Assembly: GCF_039535785.1 (NCBI RefSeq)
Contig: NZ_BAAAXV010000009.1
Coordinates: 1,240,001 to 1,304,000, forward strand
Source of the DNA: Nonomuraea helvata
GTDB lineage: Bacteria > Actinomycetota > Actinomycetes > Streptosporangiales > Streptosporangiaceae
Direction of reading: 5' to 3'
DNA length: 64,000 bases
Every line of letters begins with the position of its first letter. Within the stretch, counting starts at the first letter, position 1. A program made the translations under genes and the position numbers. Shown one piece after another: positions 50,382 through 59,069 of the stretch. Under the pieces are notes generated by a model. It did no database searches, was not told where the DNA came from, and saw only the letters and a list, made by a program, of their open reading frames with translations.

Positions 50382-51062
50382 GTGAACACCGAAGACGTGC
50401 TGGGCAAGGCCCCCCTGTTCGCCGCGCTGGACCGCGAGAGCGCCGCGGCGCTGCGTACGAGCATCACAGAGGTCCAGCTCTCCAAGGGACAGACGCTCTT
50501 CCACGAGAACGAGACCGGCGACCGGCTCTACGTCGTGCTGGAAGGCAAGATCAAGCTGTCCCGCACCTCACCCGACGGACGGGAAAACCTGCTGAGCGTG
50601 CTCGGGCCGAGCGAGATGTTCGGTGAGCTGTCGCTGTTCGACCCGAGGCCGCGTACGGCCTCCGCGACGGCGCTGACCGACGTGCGGCTGGCCGGGCTCG
50701 GCCACGACGACCTGCGGCCCTGGCTGACCGGCCGCCCCGAGGTGGCGCTCCACCTCCTGCGCGCGCTGGCCCAGCGGCTGCGCCGCACCAACGACGTGCT
50801 GGCCGACCTGGTCTTCACCGACGTCCCCGGCCGGGTGGCCAAGCAGCTGCTCGACCTCGCCGAGCGGTTCGGCACCAAGACCGACGACGGTCTGCGGGTC
50901 CATCACGACCTGACCCAGGAGGAGCTGGCCCAGCTCGTCGGCGCCTCGCGCGAGACGGTCAACAAGGCGCTGGCCGACTTCGCCCAGCGCGGCTGGCTGC
51001 GGATCGAGGCCAAGGCCGTGGTCATCCTCGACATGGACCGGCTCTACAACCGGTCGAGGTAG
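50382..51062 (+). CDS. crp: Crp/Fnr-family transcriptional regulator
   Basis: 226 aa from GTG 50382, with GAGGAGG upstream. cNMP-binding domain 10-120 (GDRLYVVLEGKIKLSRTS, FGELSLFDPRPRTASATAL with Glu and Arg for cAMP) and a winged HTH (TQEELAQLVGASRETVNKALADFAQRGWL). It is the orthologue of Streptomyces Crp and of Rv3676, a global regulator of germination, development and secondary metabolism. Convergent overlap of 19 bp with the MBL gene. Confidence 0.96.
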   Translation: MNTEDVLGKAPLFAALDRESAAALRTSITEVQLSKGQTLFHENETGDRLYVVLEGKIKLSRTSPDGRENLLSVLGPSEMFGELSLFDPRPRTASATALTDVRLAGLGHDDLRPWLTGRPEVALHLLRALAQRLRRTNDVLADLVFTDVPGRVAKQLLDLAERFGTKTDDGLRVHHDLTQEELAQLVGASRETVNKALADFAQRGWLRIEAKAVVILDMDRLYNRSR

Positions 51063-51832
51063 TCGAGCTGCGCCACGACGGACATCTCGGCGGCGGGCCA
51101 GAGTGAGCGGTCGACGTCCGCGTACACGACCTTGACGATCTCGCGCGGCGTGCGCGCGCCCTGCTCGCGCGCCGCCCTGATCTGGTCGAGCCGTTCGCGC
51201 CTGTGGGCGATGTAGCCGTCGAGCGCGCCGATCGGGTCGGGCAGCACCGGGCCGTGGCCGGGCAGCAGGGCCCGCGCCTCCAGGCTCTCCGCGGCCGCCC
51301 TCAGCCGGTCGAGGCTGCGGAGGTAGTCGGCCAGGCCACCGTCGCGGGCGATGATCGTGGTGCCCCTGCCGAGCACGGTGTCGCCGGTCAGCATCGCGCG
51401 GTCCTGCGGCAGCCAGAAGCAGAGCGAGTCGAACGAGTGGCCCGGCGTGCCGTACACGTGGATCTCCAGGCCGTCCACCGTGACCACGTCGCCGTCGGCG
51501 AGCCCCTCGTCGCCGAGCCGGTGCCGGGGGTCGAGCGCCCGCACGGGGGCGCCCACCATCTCGGCGAAGCGCCGGGCGCCGCCGCTGTGGTCGAAGTGCC
51601 CGTGGGTGAGCAGGATCTCGGTGACGCGGCGCTCCCCCAGATGGTCGCGTACGCGGCGCAGGTGCGACTCGTCCTCGGGCCCCGGATCGACGACGACCAC
51701 CTCGTGCCCGCCGATGACCCAGGTGTTGGTGCCGTCGAGCGTCATGGCGGAGGGGTTGGGGGCGAGGAGGTTCTCGGCGTGTTCCGTACGGGAGCCGTCG
51801 GGCGTGCCGATCGGGATGTGCACTCCGCTCAC
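51044..51832 (-). CDS. MBL-fold metallo-hydrolase
   Basis: 262 aa from GTG 51832, overlapping the NUDIX stop by 4 bp. Metal motif THGHFDHSGG (HxHxDH), GTPGHSFDSL, LTGDTVLGRG and LLPGHGPV. Glyoxalase II/beta-lactamase 2-like (Rv3677c). Substrate unknown. Cotranscribed with the NUDIX and RidA genes. Confidence 0.93.
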   Translation of the reverse strand: MSGVHIPIGTPDGSRTEHAENLLAPNPSAMTLDGTNTWVIGGHEVVVVDPGPEDESHLRRVRDHLGERRVTEILLTHGHFDHSGGARRFAEMVGAPVRALDPRHRLGDEGLADGDVVTVDGLEIHVYGTPGHSFDSLCFWLPQDRAMLTGDTVLGRGTTIIARDGGLADYLRSLDRLRAAAESLEARALLPGHGPVLPDPIGALDGYIAHRRERLDQIRAAREQGARTPREIVKVVYADVDRSLWPAAEMSVVAQLDYLDRL

Positions 51833-52689
51833 GTGGTCACCAGCCGCATCTCGCCCTCGATCTCCACGGCCCGCGGCATGATCGGCACGATCTCCCGGCG
51901 CTCGGCCAGGACCCCCGCCACGCTTTCGTGGGCCGACAGCTCGGTCAGCGTTCGGTACGTGGGCGGCATCAAGAAGATCTCGCCCTGGTGCGCCAGCTCG
52001 ATCGCCTCCGCCGGCCGCTTCCATGCCACGTGGTCGGCCTCGCCGCCGACATCGCGGGTGCGCTGGCCCTCCGGCAGCACGGCGACGAAGAACCGCGTGT
52101 CGAAGCGCCTGGGCTCGATCTCCGGCGTGATCCAGTGGGCCCACGGCTTGAGCAGGTCGGACCGGAGCACCAGGCCGCGCCTGGCGAGGAAGTCGGCGAA
52201 GGACAGGCTCCTGTCGATCAGCGCCAGCCGGTCCGACTCCCAGTCGTCCCCCGTCGTGTCGGCGACCACGGAGTCGGGGCCCGGACCGGCCAGCAGCACG
52301 CCCGACTCCTCGAACGTCTCGCGCACGGCCGCGCACACCAGCCCGCGCGCGACCTCCTCGGCGGCGTTGAAGACCGCGCCCCACTCGGCCGGTGACGGGC
52401 CGGCCCAGGCCACCGCCTGGTCGGTGTCGCGGGCGTCCACCGAGCCGCCGGGAAAGACGTACGCGCCCGCCGCGAAGGCCATGGTCGCCTTCCTGCGCAG
52501 CAGATAGACCTCAGGCCCTGTGTTGATGGCCTCCACTGCGTGGAGGCGGGCTCGGTCGCTGGGGAGCCGTCGCAGAATCACCACCGTGGCGGCGTCCCGG
52601 GTGGGGACCGGCTCGACCCGCCCCGCGATGATCTCCCGTGCCCGCGCGGCGAGCTCGGCTGGCAGCGTCAATCCGGTCACATCGGTCAT
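51829..52689 (-). CDS. NUDIX hydrolase
   Basis: 286 aa. Nudix box is split: FPGGSVDARD ... ARGLVCAAVRETFEESGVLL (REx2EE core). A long insert precedes REx2EE, as in the RNA-decapping-like/NUDT19-type branch. Coupled to the MBL gene downstream; ends 4 bp from RidA upstream gene start. Substrate could be a CoA or nucleotide derivative; not determinable. Confidence 0.9.
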   Translation of the reverse strand: MTDVTGLTLPAELAARAREIIAGRVEPVPTRDAATVVILRRLPSDRARLHAVEAINTGPEVYLLRRKATMAFAAGAYVFPGGSVDARDTDQAVAWAGPSPAEWGAVFNAAEEVARGLVCAAVRETFEESGVLLAGPGPDSVVADTTGDDWESDRLALIDRSLSFADFLARRGLVLRSDLLKPWAHWITPEIEPRRFDTRFFVAVLPEGQRTRDVGGEADHVAWKRPAEAIELAHQGEIFLMPPTYRTLTELSAHESVAGVLAERREIVPIMPRAVEIEGEMRLVTT

Positions 52690-52695
52690 AGTGCC

Positions 52696-53154
52696 TCAGG
52701 CTACTTCGGCGATCAGCTCCACTTCCACGGGCGCGTCCAGCGGGAGGGCGGCCACGCCCACCGCGCTCCGGGCGTGCCTGCCTGGCTCGCCCAGCACCTC
52801 GGCGAGCAGCTCGCTGGCGCCGTTGCCGACCTTGGGGTGCTCGGTGAAGGCAGGATCGCTGGCCACGAACACCACGACCTTGACGACGCGCACGACCTTC
52901 CGCAGATCGCCCACCTCGGCCTTCAGCACGGCCAGCGCGTTGAGCGCGCAGATGCGGGCCTGCTCCGCGCCCTCCTCGGTGGTCAGGTCGGCCCCGACCT
53001 TGCCGGTCCGCTGCAGCTTGCCGTCCACGAACGGCACCTGGCCCGAGGTGTAGACGAGATTGCCCGTGCGCACGGCCGGCACATAGGCGCCGGCCGGCGC
53101 CGGCACCTCGGGCAGGGTCAGGCCGAGCTCCGCGATCTTCTGCTCCGGGGTCAC
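52696..53154 (-). CDS. ridA: RidA-family protein
   Basis: 152 aa from GTG 53154, overlapping the DUF4177 stop by 4 bp. RidA/YjgF fold: GNLVYTSGQVPFVDGKLQRTGKVG, EQARICALNALAVLKAEVGDL and ARSAVGVAALPLDAPVEVELIA (conserved Arg). RidA deaminates reactive enamine/imine intermediates from PLP enzymes. Corresponds to Rv3678c. Confidence 0.93.
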   Translation of the reverse strand: MTPEQKIAELGLTLPEVPAPAGAYVPAVRTGNLVYTSGQVPFVDGKLQRTGKVGADLTTEEGAEQARICALNALAVLKAEVGDLRKVVRVVKVVVFVASDPAFTEHPKVGNGASELLAEVLGEPGRHARSAVGVAALPLDAPVEVELIAEVA

Positions 53155-53306
53155 TGCTTCTCCCTCTTGAAGTAGGCCACCAGCTGCTCGGGCGAGGAAC
53201 CCTGGACGATCTGGACCAGCTCCCAGCCGTCGGAGCCGAAGTTGTCGAGGATCATCTTGGTGTTGTGGATCAACACCGGGGCCGTCAGGTACTCCCATTT
53301 CTTCAT
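53151..53306 (-). CDS. DUF4177-like 51-aa protein
   Basis: Short gene MKKWEYLTAPVLIHN...AYFKREKQ. WEYL, GSDGWELVQIV and AYFKR match DUF4177. ATG 53306 has TAATCT on the minus strand (53313-53318) 6 nt upstream: leaderless pattern. Its stop overlaps the ridA GTG by 4 bp. First gene of the DUF4177-ridA-NUDIX-MBL operon. Function unknown. Confidence 0.88.
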   Translation of the reverse strand: MKKWEYLTAPVLIHNTKMILDNFGSDGWELVQIVQGSSPEQLVAYFKREKQ

Positions 53307-53382
53307 GGGGCCAGATTAGTGTGAGCAATCTCAAAGGGTGGTCGTCGGCTTTCCGCAAGTGACCCTTCGGTAGCCTCGAGTG

Positions 53383-54384
53383 GTGGAGTCTCCGGACACG
53401 GATTGGGCCGGCGTGCGGTTGCACGTGGTCACCGGCAAGGGCGGCACCGGCAAAACGACCGTGGCCGCCGCGCTCGCGCTCGCCCTGGCCGCCGGCGGCC
53501 GCAAGGTGCTGCTCGTCGAGGTCGAGGGCAGGCAGGGCATCGCGCAGATCTTCGACCTGCCGCCACTGCCCTACGAGGAACGCAAGATCGCCGTCGCGCC
53601 GTCAGGCGGCGACGTGTACGCGCTGGCCATCGATCCAGAAGAGGCCATGCTCGACTACATGGAGATGTTCTACGGGATGCGCAGGGCGGGCAAGGCGCTG
53701 ACCAAGATGGGCATCGTCGACTTCGCCACCACCGTGGCCCCCGGCTTCCGCGACGTGCTCGTCACCGGCAAGACGACCGAGGCCGTGCGCAGGCGGGGCA
53801 AGAACGGCCGCAGGATCTACGACGCGGTCGTGCTCGACGCGCCGCCGACCGGCCGCATCACGCGCTTCCTGAACGTCACCCAGGAGGTGGCCGGCCTGGC
53901 CAAGGTCGGGCCGATCAAGAACCACTCCGACCTGGTCAACGGAGTCGTGAAATCTCCCGAGACGGCCGTGCACTTCGTGACGTTGCTGGAGGAGATGCCC
54001 GTCCAGGAGACGCTCGACGGCATCTCCGAATTGCGATCGGCGGGGCTCCCCGCCGGTGGAATTTTCGTCAATATGGTCCGGGAATCCCAGCTCCCGCAGG
54101 CCGCTCTTGACACTGCTGTCAAGGGCCGATTCGACATCGGGGAGCTCGTGCTCGGGCTCAAGGCGGCCGGGGTCGCCGACGGCGCGGAGGCCACGAGGTT
54201 CGCCGAGGCACTCGCGGACGAGGTCGTCGAGCACGCCCGCCGTACGGAGCTGGAGCGCGCCGAGCGCGACTCGCTGGCCGAGGCGGGGCTGAAGAGCTAC
54301 GAGCTGCCGCTGCTGGCCGACGGCGTGGACCTGGCGGGCCTGTACGAGTTGGCAGAGAGCATGCGCACCCAAGGAGCAGCGTGA
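53383..54384 (+). CDS. ArsA/GET3-like ATPase (first of pair)
   Basis: 333 aa from GTG 53383, with TAGCCT (53371-53376) 6 nt upstream (leaderless). P-loop VVTGKGGTGKTTVAA (deviant Walker A with K-G-G-x-G-K-T), LLVEVEG, AVVLDAPPTGRITRFL (switch I-like). ArsA-family ATPases; these two adjacent genes correspond to Rv3679/Rv3680, reported to form a complex. No arsenic genes nearby, so a GET3-like or other role. Overlaps the second ATPase by 4 bp. Confidence 0.93.
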   Translation: MESPDTDWAGVRLHVVTGKGGTGKTTVAAALALALAAGGRKVLLVEVEGRQGIAQIFDLPPLPYEERKIAVAPSGGDVYALAIDPEEAMLDYMEMFYGMRRAGKALTKMGIVDFATTVAPGFRDVLVTGKTTEAVRRRGKNGRRIYDAVVLDAPPTGRITRFLNVTQEVAGLAKVGPIKNHSDLVNGVVKSPETAVHFVTLLEEMPVQETLDGISELRSAGLPAGGIFVNMVRESQLPQAALDTAVKGRFDIGELVLGLKAAGVADGAEATRFAEALADEVVEHARRTELERAERDSLAEAGLKSYELPLLADGVDLAGLYELAESMRTQGAA

Positions 54385-55508
54385 AGAAGCGGGCAGTGCT
54401 CGACATCGACGCGATTCTCGACGACCAGGACACCAGGATCATCGTCTGCTGCGGCGCCGGCGGCGTGGGCAAGACCACGACCGCGGCGGCGCTCGGGCTG
54501 CGGGCGGCCGAGCGCGGCAGGTGCGCGGTCGTGCTCACCGTGGACCCGGCGCGGCGCCTGGCCCAGTCGATGGGGCTGACCGAGCTGGACAACACCCCGC
54601 GCCTGGTCACCTCGCCCAAGGGCGGCGGCCAGCTCTTCGCCATGATGCTCGACATGAAGCGTACGTTCGACGAGATCATCGAGGCGCACGCCGATCCGGA
54701 GCGGGCCCGCCAGATCCTGTCGAACCCCTTCTACCAGTCGCTTTCGTCCAGCTTCTCCGGCACGCAGGAGTACATGGCCATGGAGAAGCTGGGCCAGCTC
54801 CGCCGCTCGGACGAGTGGGACCTGATCATCGTGGACACGCCGCCGTCGCGCTCCGCGCTCGACTTCCTCGACGCTCCCGAGCGGCTCGGACGCTTCCTCG
54901 ACGGACGGTTCATCCGGCTGCTCACCGCGCCCGCCAAGGTCGGAGGGCGCAGCGCGTTCAGGCTGCTCAACGCCGGGTTCGGGCTGATGGCAGGCGCGCT
55001 GACGAAGCTGCTCGGCGCACAGGTGATCAAGGATCTGCAGACATTCGTGTCCGCCCTGGACGCCGTCTTCGGCGGGTTCAGGCAGCGGGCCGAGATGACG
55101 TACAAGCTGCTGCAGGCCCCCGGCACGGCCTTCCTCGTGGTGGCCGCACCCGAGCGGGACGCCATGCGGGAGGCGTCCTACTTCGTCGAGCGACTCGCCG
55201 AGGAGCGCATGCCACTGGCCGGCCTGGTGGTCAACCGTGTGCACGTGTCGCCTACCTCGGTCCTCTCAGCCGCCCGTAGCGCCGCGGCCGCGGAAGATCT
55301 CGAGTCGAAGGGCGAGCACGAGCTGACCGCCGCCGTGCTGCGGCTGCACGCCGGTCGAATGCAGCTCGCGGCCCGCGAAGGCCGTGAGCAGGAACATTTC
55401 ATCTCGGCCCACCCCACGGTGCCCGTGGTGCAGGTTCGCGCCATGTCCGAGGACGTCCACGATCTCATGGGTCTGCGGCAGATCGGGGACTTGCTGGCGA
55501 GCGCATGA
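54381..55508 (+). CDS. ArsA/GET3-like ATPase (second of pair)
   Basis: 375 aa, GTG start with AAGGAG inside the preceding gene. P-loop CCGAGGVGKTTTAAALGLRAAERG, LTVDPARRLAQSMG and VDTPPSRSALDFLDAPERL. Translational coupling (GTGA overlap) with its partner supports a heteromeric ATPase. Ends at a bidirectional terminator, converging with whiB. Confidence 0.94.
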   Translation: MKKRAVLDIDAILDDQDTRIIVCCGAGGVGKTTTAAALGLRAAERGRCAVVLTVDPARRLAQSMGLTELDNTPRLVTSPKGGGQLFAMMLDMKRTFDEIIEAHADPERARQILSNPFYQSLSSSFSGTQEYMAMEKLGQLRRSDEWDLIIVDTPPSRSALDFLDAPERLGRFLDGRFIRLLTAPAKVGGRSAFRLLNAGFGLMAGALTKLLGAQVIKDLQTFVSALDAVFGGFRQRAEMTYKLLQAPGTAFLVVAAPERDAMREASYFVERLAEERMPLAGLVVNRVHVSPTSVLSAARSAAAAEDLESKGEHELTAAVLRLHAGRMQLAAREGREQEHFISAHPTVPVVQVRAMSEDVHDLMGLRQIGDLLASA

Positions 55509-55509
55509 A

Positions 55510-55540
55510 AGTACGGCCGGCGAACGGCGCCGGCCGTACT
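55510..55540. terminator. Bidirectional terminator
   Basis: 13-bp perfect stem AGTACGGCCGGCG (55510-55522) and CGCCGGCCGTACT (55528-55540) between the convergent ArsA-like and whiB genes. Confidence 0.85.
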
Positions 55541-55559
55541 CGGCTCGCCGGGCCCTGAC

Positions 55560-55856
55560 TCAGCCCGCGATCAGCTCGTTGGTTCGTTCGTACTCTTCCT
55601 TGGCCGACTCGAGCAGGTCGCGCCACGAGTCCACGTCGGGCCGCCGTCGAAGCAGCGCACGCCGTTCGCGCTCGGTCATACCGCCCCACACCCCGAACTC
55701 GATGCGATTGTCCAGCGCATCGGCGAGGCATTCAGTACGGACCGGGCAGCCACGGCAGATGAGCTTGGCTCTGTTCTGCGCGGCGCCCTGCACGAACAGG
55801 GCATCCGGATCCGCACCCTTACAGGCGGCACGGGAGGTCCAATCCGTGATCCACAT
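55560..55856 (-). CDS. whiB4: WhiB-family iron-sulfur regulator (WhiB4-like)
   Basis: 98 aa. Four cluster cysteines C12, C34, C37 and C43 (C-x21-C-x2-C-x5-C), GVWGGMTERERRAL (G-[VI]-W-G-G turn) and a basic tail RRRP. Binds [4Fe-4S] and acts with sigma factors to control genes, here probably redox linked. Position opposite ArsA-like genes and ahead of ponA2 matches Rv3681c (WhiB4), basis for the symbol. Confidence 0.93.
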   Translation of the reverse strand: MWITDWTSRAACKGADPDALFVQGAAQNRAKLICRGCPVRTECLADALDNRIEFGVWGGMTERERRALLRRRPDVDSWRDLLESAKEEYERTNELIAG

Positions 55857-56099
55857 TGTTCGACCCCACTCCCCTTAGGTGGTCAGTCGTCATTTGGGGC
55901 CGACGGGCGCGGGCGCCGAGCCTCCGTATTCAGTTGCCGCAGAGGAGAACGTACGCAACTTCACGTTCGGGCCGACAGACCCCAGAGGACCAATTTCTCG
56001 CGGCAGTCTTGACCGGGAATGACTAGTCACCCCCGTCAGTCAAGGCGAAATGGCGTCCTGCTACCGGAAAGGTCAGTCTTTCGACGTACCCTTGGTAGC
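55857..56099. other. 243-bp divergent promoter region
   Basis: Separates whiB4-like and ponA2. TACCCT (56087-56092) lies 7 nt before the ponA2 GTG. No gene seen. Minus-strand promoter for whiB not resolved. Confidence 0.45.
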
Positions 56100-58325
56100 G
56101 TGCAAGCGCAGCGCAAAGATCGTCCCAACCCCGTCCTCGGCATCCTGCGTCTGATCATCGCAGCATCCGCCGCCGGACTGCTGGCCGCGGCCGTGGCCCT
56201 CCCTGCGGTCGGCGGGGCCGGGATCTCCACCAAGAGCGCTGTGGAAAGCCTCAACCTCAAGCCCGAAAACCTCGACGAACCCCCTCTGCCCGAACGCACC
56301 ATCCTGAAGGATGCGAACGGCAAGCAGTTCGCGCAGTTCTACTACGAGAACCGCCAGATCGTGCCGCTCGACAAGGTCGCCCCGATCATGCAGACGGCCC
56401 TGATAGCGATCGAGGACTTCCGTTTCTACCAGCACGGGCCGATCGATGTTGAGGGAACGGCGAGAGCGCTCGTCAAGAATTTGTCGGGCGGCGGCGTGAT
56501 GCAGGGCGGCTCGTCCATCACGCAGCAGTACGTCAAGCAGGTGCTGCTCAACAAGGCCGAGACGCCCGAGGAGCAGCAGGCGGCCATCGCGCCGACGGTC
56601 TCGCGCAAGCTGTCCGAGCTGCGCTACGCGATGGCGATCGAGCGCAAGTACAGCAAGAACCAGATCCTCGAGAAGTACCTGAACATCGCCTACTTCGGCG
56701 CCGGCGCCCATGGCATCCAGGCCGCGGCCAGGCGCTTCTTCGACAAGCCCGCCTCCGAGCTCAACCTCGCCGAGGCCGCCACGCTGGCCGGCTCCGTACA
56801 GAACCCCGCCAGGACCGACCCGAGCGTCGGGCCCGAGTCGCGGGAGCGGCTGCTGCAGCGGCGCAACACCGTGCTCGACCGGATGTACCAGATCGGCAAG
56901 ATCTCACTGCAGGACGCCAACGCGGCCAAGGCGAAGAAGCTCGGCTGGAAGAACATCAAGGCGCCCGGCGGCTGCGAGGCCAGCAAGTTCCCGTACTTCT
57001 GCCTCTACGTCCAGTACGAGATCCTCAACAACGAGGACTTCGGCAAGACCATGGACGAGCGCAGGAAGCTGCTCCAGCGCGGCGGCCTGGAGATCAGGAC
57101 CACGATCGACCCGAAGATGCAGGCCGCCGCCGACAAGGCGATCAAGAAGTACGTCTCGAAGAAGGACAAGCCCGTGGCCTCGCAGGCCATGGTCGTTCCC
57201 GGCACCGGCGAGATCAAGGCGATGGCCGCCTCGCGGAAGTTCGGCGGGAGCAAGAAGAAGAACGAGATGAGCTACAACATCGTGGCCGACGGGGCGCACG
57301 GCGGCGGGCGCGGGTTCCAGCAGGGCTCGACGGCCAAGGTCTACACGCTCGCCACGGCGTTGGAAGAGGGCCTGAAGTACGGCGACGGCTTCCCCGCCCC
57401 CGCGGGCTACGAGGCCGGCGCCTACAGCACGTTCAAGAACTGCAAGGGCGAGAACGTCGGCGACCCGTCCCACACCGTGCGCAACTCCAGCGAGGGCGGC
57501 GGCGGCTTCAAGACGCTCGAGACCGGCACCTGGGGCTCGGTGAACACGTTCTTCCTCAAGCTGGAGCAGAAGGTCGGGCTCTGCAGCGTGGTCAAGATGG
57601 CCAAGAAGCTCGGGGTCAAGCGGGCCGACGGCGACAAGCTGTACGAGGTGGAGACGTTCACGCTGGGGGTCAACGAGGTCGACCCGGTGACGATCGCCAG
57701 CTCGTACGCCGTCTTCGCCTCGCGCGGCCAGTACTGCAAGCCGCTGGCGATCACGGAGATCAAGGACCGGGACGGCAAGGCCAAGCAGTACAAGCCGAAG
57801 TGCTCGCAGGTGCTGGAGGAGGAGGTCGCCGACGCGGTCAGCGGCATCCTGTCCGGGGTGTTCACCAAGGGCACGATGCAAGAGGTGGGCGGCATCGGGC
57901 GGGACGCGGCCGGCAAGACGGGCACGACCGACAACTACATGTCGGCCTGGTTCGCCGGCTACACCCCCAACCTGGCCTCGGCCGTCAGCCTGGGCGACCC
58001 GCGAGGCACCTCGTCCCACAAGCTGATCGGGATCACGATCGGGGGGCAGTACTACCCGTACGTGTACGGGGCCTCCATCTCGGGGCGGATCTGGAAGGAC
58101 TCGATGCTCTCCGCGCTCAAGGGGGTCGAGCCGACGGAGTTCACGCCGGTGGACAAGTCGCGGTTCGGTGGCTGCACGGAGCACTGTGCGCCCAAGCCGC
58201 CCAAGAAGAAGGACAACAAGGACGGGCAGGATCAGACCGGGGACTTCGGCGACCCGTTCAACATCTTCGAACCGCCGAACGGGGACCAGCCGGGGAACGG
58301 GCGCGGCAACGGACGCGGCCGCTAG
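56100..58325 (+). CDS. ponA2: Bifunctional class A penicillin-binding protein
   Basis: 741 aa from GTG 56100 (VQAQRKDRPNPVLG); TACCCT 7 nt upstream suggests leaderless transcription and excludes the longer frame. One N-terminal membrane helix (about 18-38). Glycosyltransferase domain: EDFRFYQHGPIDVEGTARA, GGSSITQQYVKQ. Transpeptidase: S-x-x-K in GSTAKVYT, S-x-N (GSVNTFF), KTG (GKTGTTDN). The C-terminal tail is Asp/Gly/Asn-rich. No PASTA domain, unlike M. tuberculosis PonA2 (Rv3682). Makes and crosslinks peptidoglycan. Confidence 0.95.
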   Translation: MQAQRKDRPNPVLGILRLIIAASAAGLLAAAVALPAVGGAGISTKSAVESLNLKPENLDEPPLPERTILKDANGKQFAQFYYENRQIVPLDKVAPIMQTALIAIEDFRFYQHGPIDVEGTARALVKNLSGGGVMQGGSSITQQYVKQVLLNKAETPEEQQAAIAPTVSRKLSELRYAMAIERKYSKNQILEKYLNIAYFGAGAHGIQAAARRFFDKPASELNLAEAATLAGSVQNPARTDPSVGPESRERLLQRRNTVLDRMYQIGKISLQDANAAKAKKLGWKNIKAPGGCEASKFPYFCLYVQYEILNNEDFGKTMDERRKLLQRGGLEIRTTIDPKMQAAADKAIKKYVSKKDKPVASQAMVVPGTGEIKAMAASRKFGGSKKKNEMSYNIVADGAHGGGRGFQQGSTAKVYTLATALEEGLKYGDGFPAPAGYEAGAYSTFKNCKGENVGDPSHTVRNSSEGGGGFKTLETGTWGSVNTFFLKLEQKVGLCSVVKMAKKLGVKRADGDKLYEVETFTLGVNEVDPVTIASSYAVFASRGQYCKPLAITEIKDRDGKAKQYKPKCSQVLEEEVADAVSGILSGVFTKGTMQEVGGIGRDAAGKTGTTDNYMSAWFAGYTPNLASAVSLGDPRGTSSHKLIGITIGGQYYPYVYGASISGRIWKDSMLSALKGVEPTEFTPVDKSRFGGCTEHCAPKPPKKKDNKDGQDQTGDFGDPFNIFEPPNGDQPGNGRGNGRGR

Positions 58326-58506
58326 GTCACCGGCCCCGTCGTCACGACCGGCCGCCGACCCTGCCCACCCGCCTGCGCCGGCCGACCCATCGCCTGTGCC
58401 ACTACCGGCCGCCCTGGATGCCCTCCCAGCGGCCCTCAGGACGCCCGGAACGCCCGCCTCAGCGGCCTCCAGCCCTCATGTGAGGGGGGGTATGAGGGTA
58501 AGCCCT

Positions 58507-58532
58507 CCCCCGGCGCGAGAGGCCGCCGGGGG
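58507..58532 (-). terminator. Terminator after GatB/YqeY gene
   Basis: Stem CCCCCGGCG (58507-58515) and CGCCGGGGG (58524-58532), 9 bp past the minus-strand stop at 58542. A CCCTCATGTGAGGG palindrome lies nearby at about 58471. Confidence 0.65.
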
Positions 58533-58541
58533 ACGTGCTCG

Positions 58542-59000
58542 CTACTTGCCCGCCAGCCGGGCGCGGACGGCGGCGGCGACGCGGCCGCCCTCGGCCCGCC
58601 CCGCGACCTTCGGGTTGACGACCTTCATGACCTGCCCCATGGCCTGCGGCCCGGCAGCGCCGGTCTCCGCGAGGGCGGCGTCGACGATGGCCGCCAGCTC
58701 CTCGTCGGAGAGCTGCGCCGGCAGGTACTCCTCCAGCACCGCCTGCTCGTCCAGCTCGGCCTGCGCCTGCTCGGCCCGCCCCGCGTTCCCGAACGCCTCG
58801 GCCGCCTCCCGGCGCTTCTTGGCCTCCTTGGTCAGCACCTTGATGACCTCGTCGTCGGTCAGCTCCCTGGCCTCCTTGCCGGCGACCTCCTCGACGTTCA
58901 CCGCGGCCAGTGCCATCCGGATCGTCCGGAGACGTACCTCGTCGCGGCTCTTCATGGAGGCCGTCAGGTCGGCCTTCAGCTTGTCCTTCAATGCGCTCAT
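58542..59000 (-). CDS. GatB/YqeY domain protein
   Basis: 152 aa (ATG 59000; ATG 59009 would add three residues). Family motifs: LTASMKSRDEVRLRTIRMALAAVN, ELTDDEVIKVLTKEAKKRREAAEAF, YLPAQLSDEEL and AMGQVMKVVNPKVAGRAEGGRVAAAVR. A tRNA-amidotransferase GatB-tail-like fold; function not established. Divergent from the metallophosphoesterase. Confidence 0.93.
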   Translation of the reverse strand: MSALKDKLKADLTASMKSRDEVRLRTIRMALAAVNVEEVAGKEARELTDDEVIKVLTKEAKKRREAAEAFGNAGRAEQAQAELDEQAVLEEYLPAQLSDEELAAIVDAALAETGAAGPQAMGQVMKVVNPKVAGRAEGGRVAAAVRARLAGK

Positions 59001-59069
59001 GCGGTCCATCTTGCCGCCTGCGCGGACCGGCGCGGACTCCTCCCACCGGATGTCGGGCATCATGAGTAG

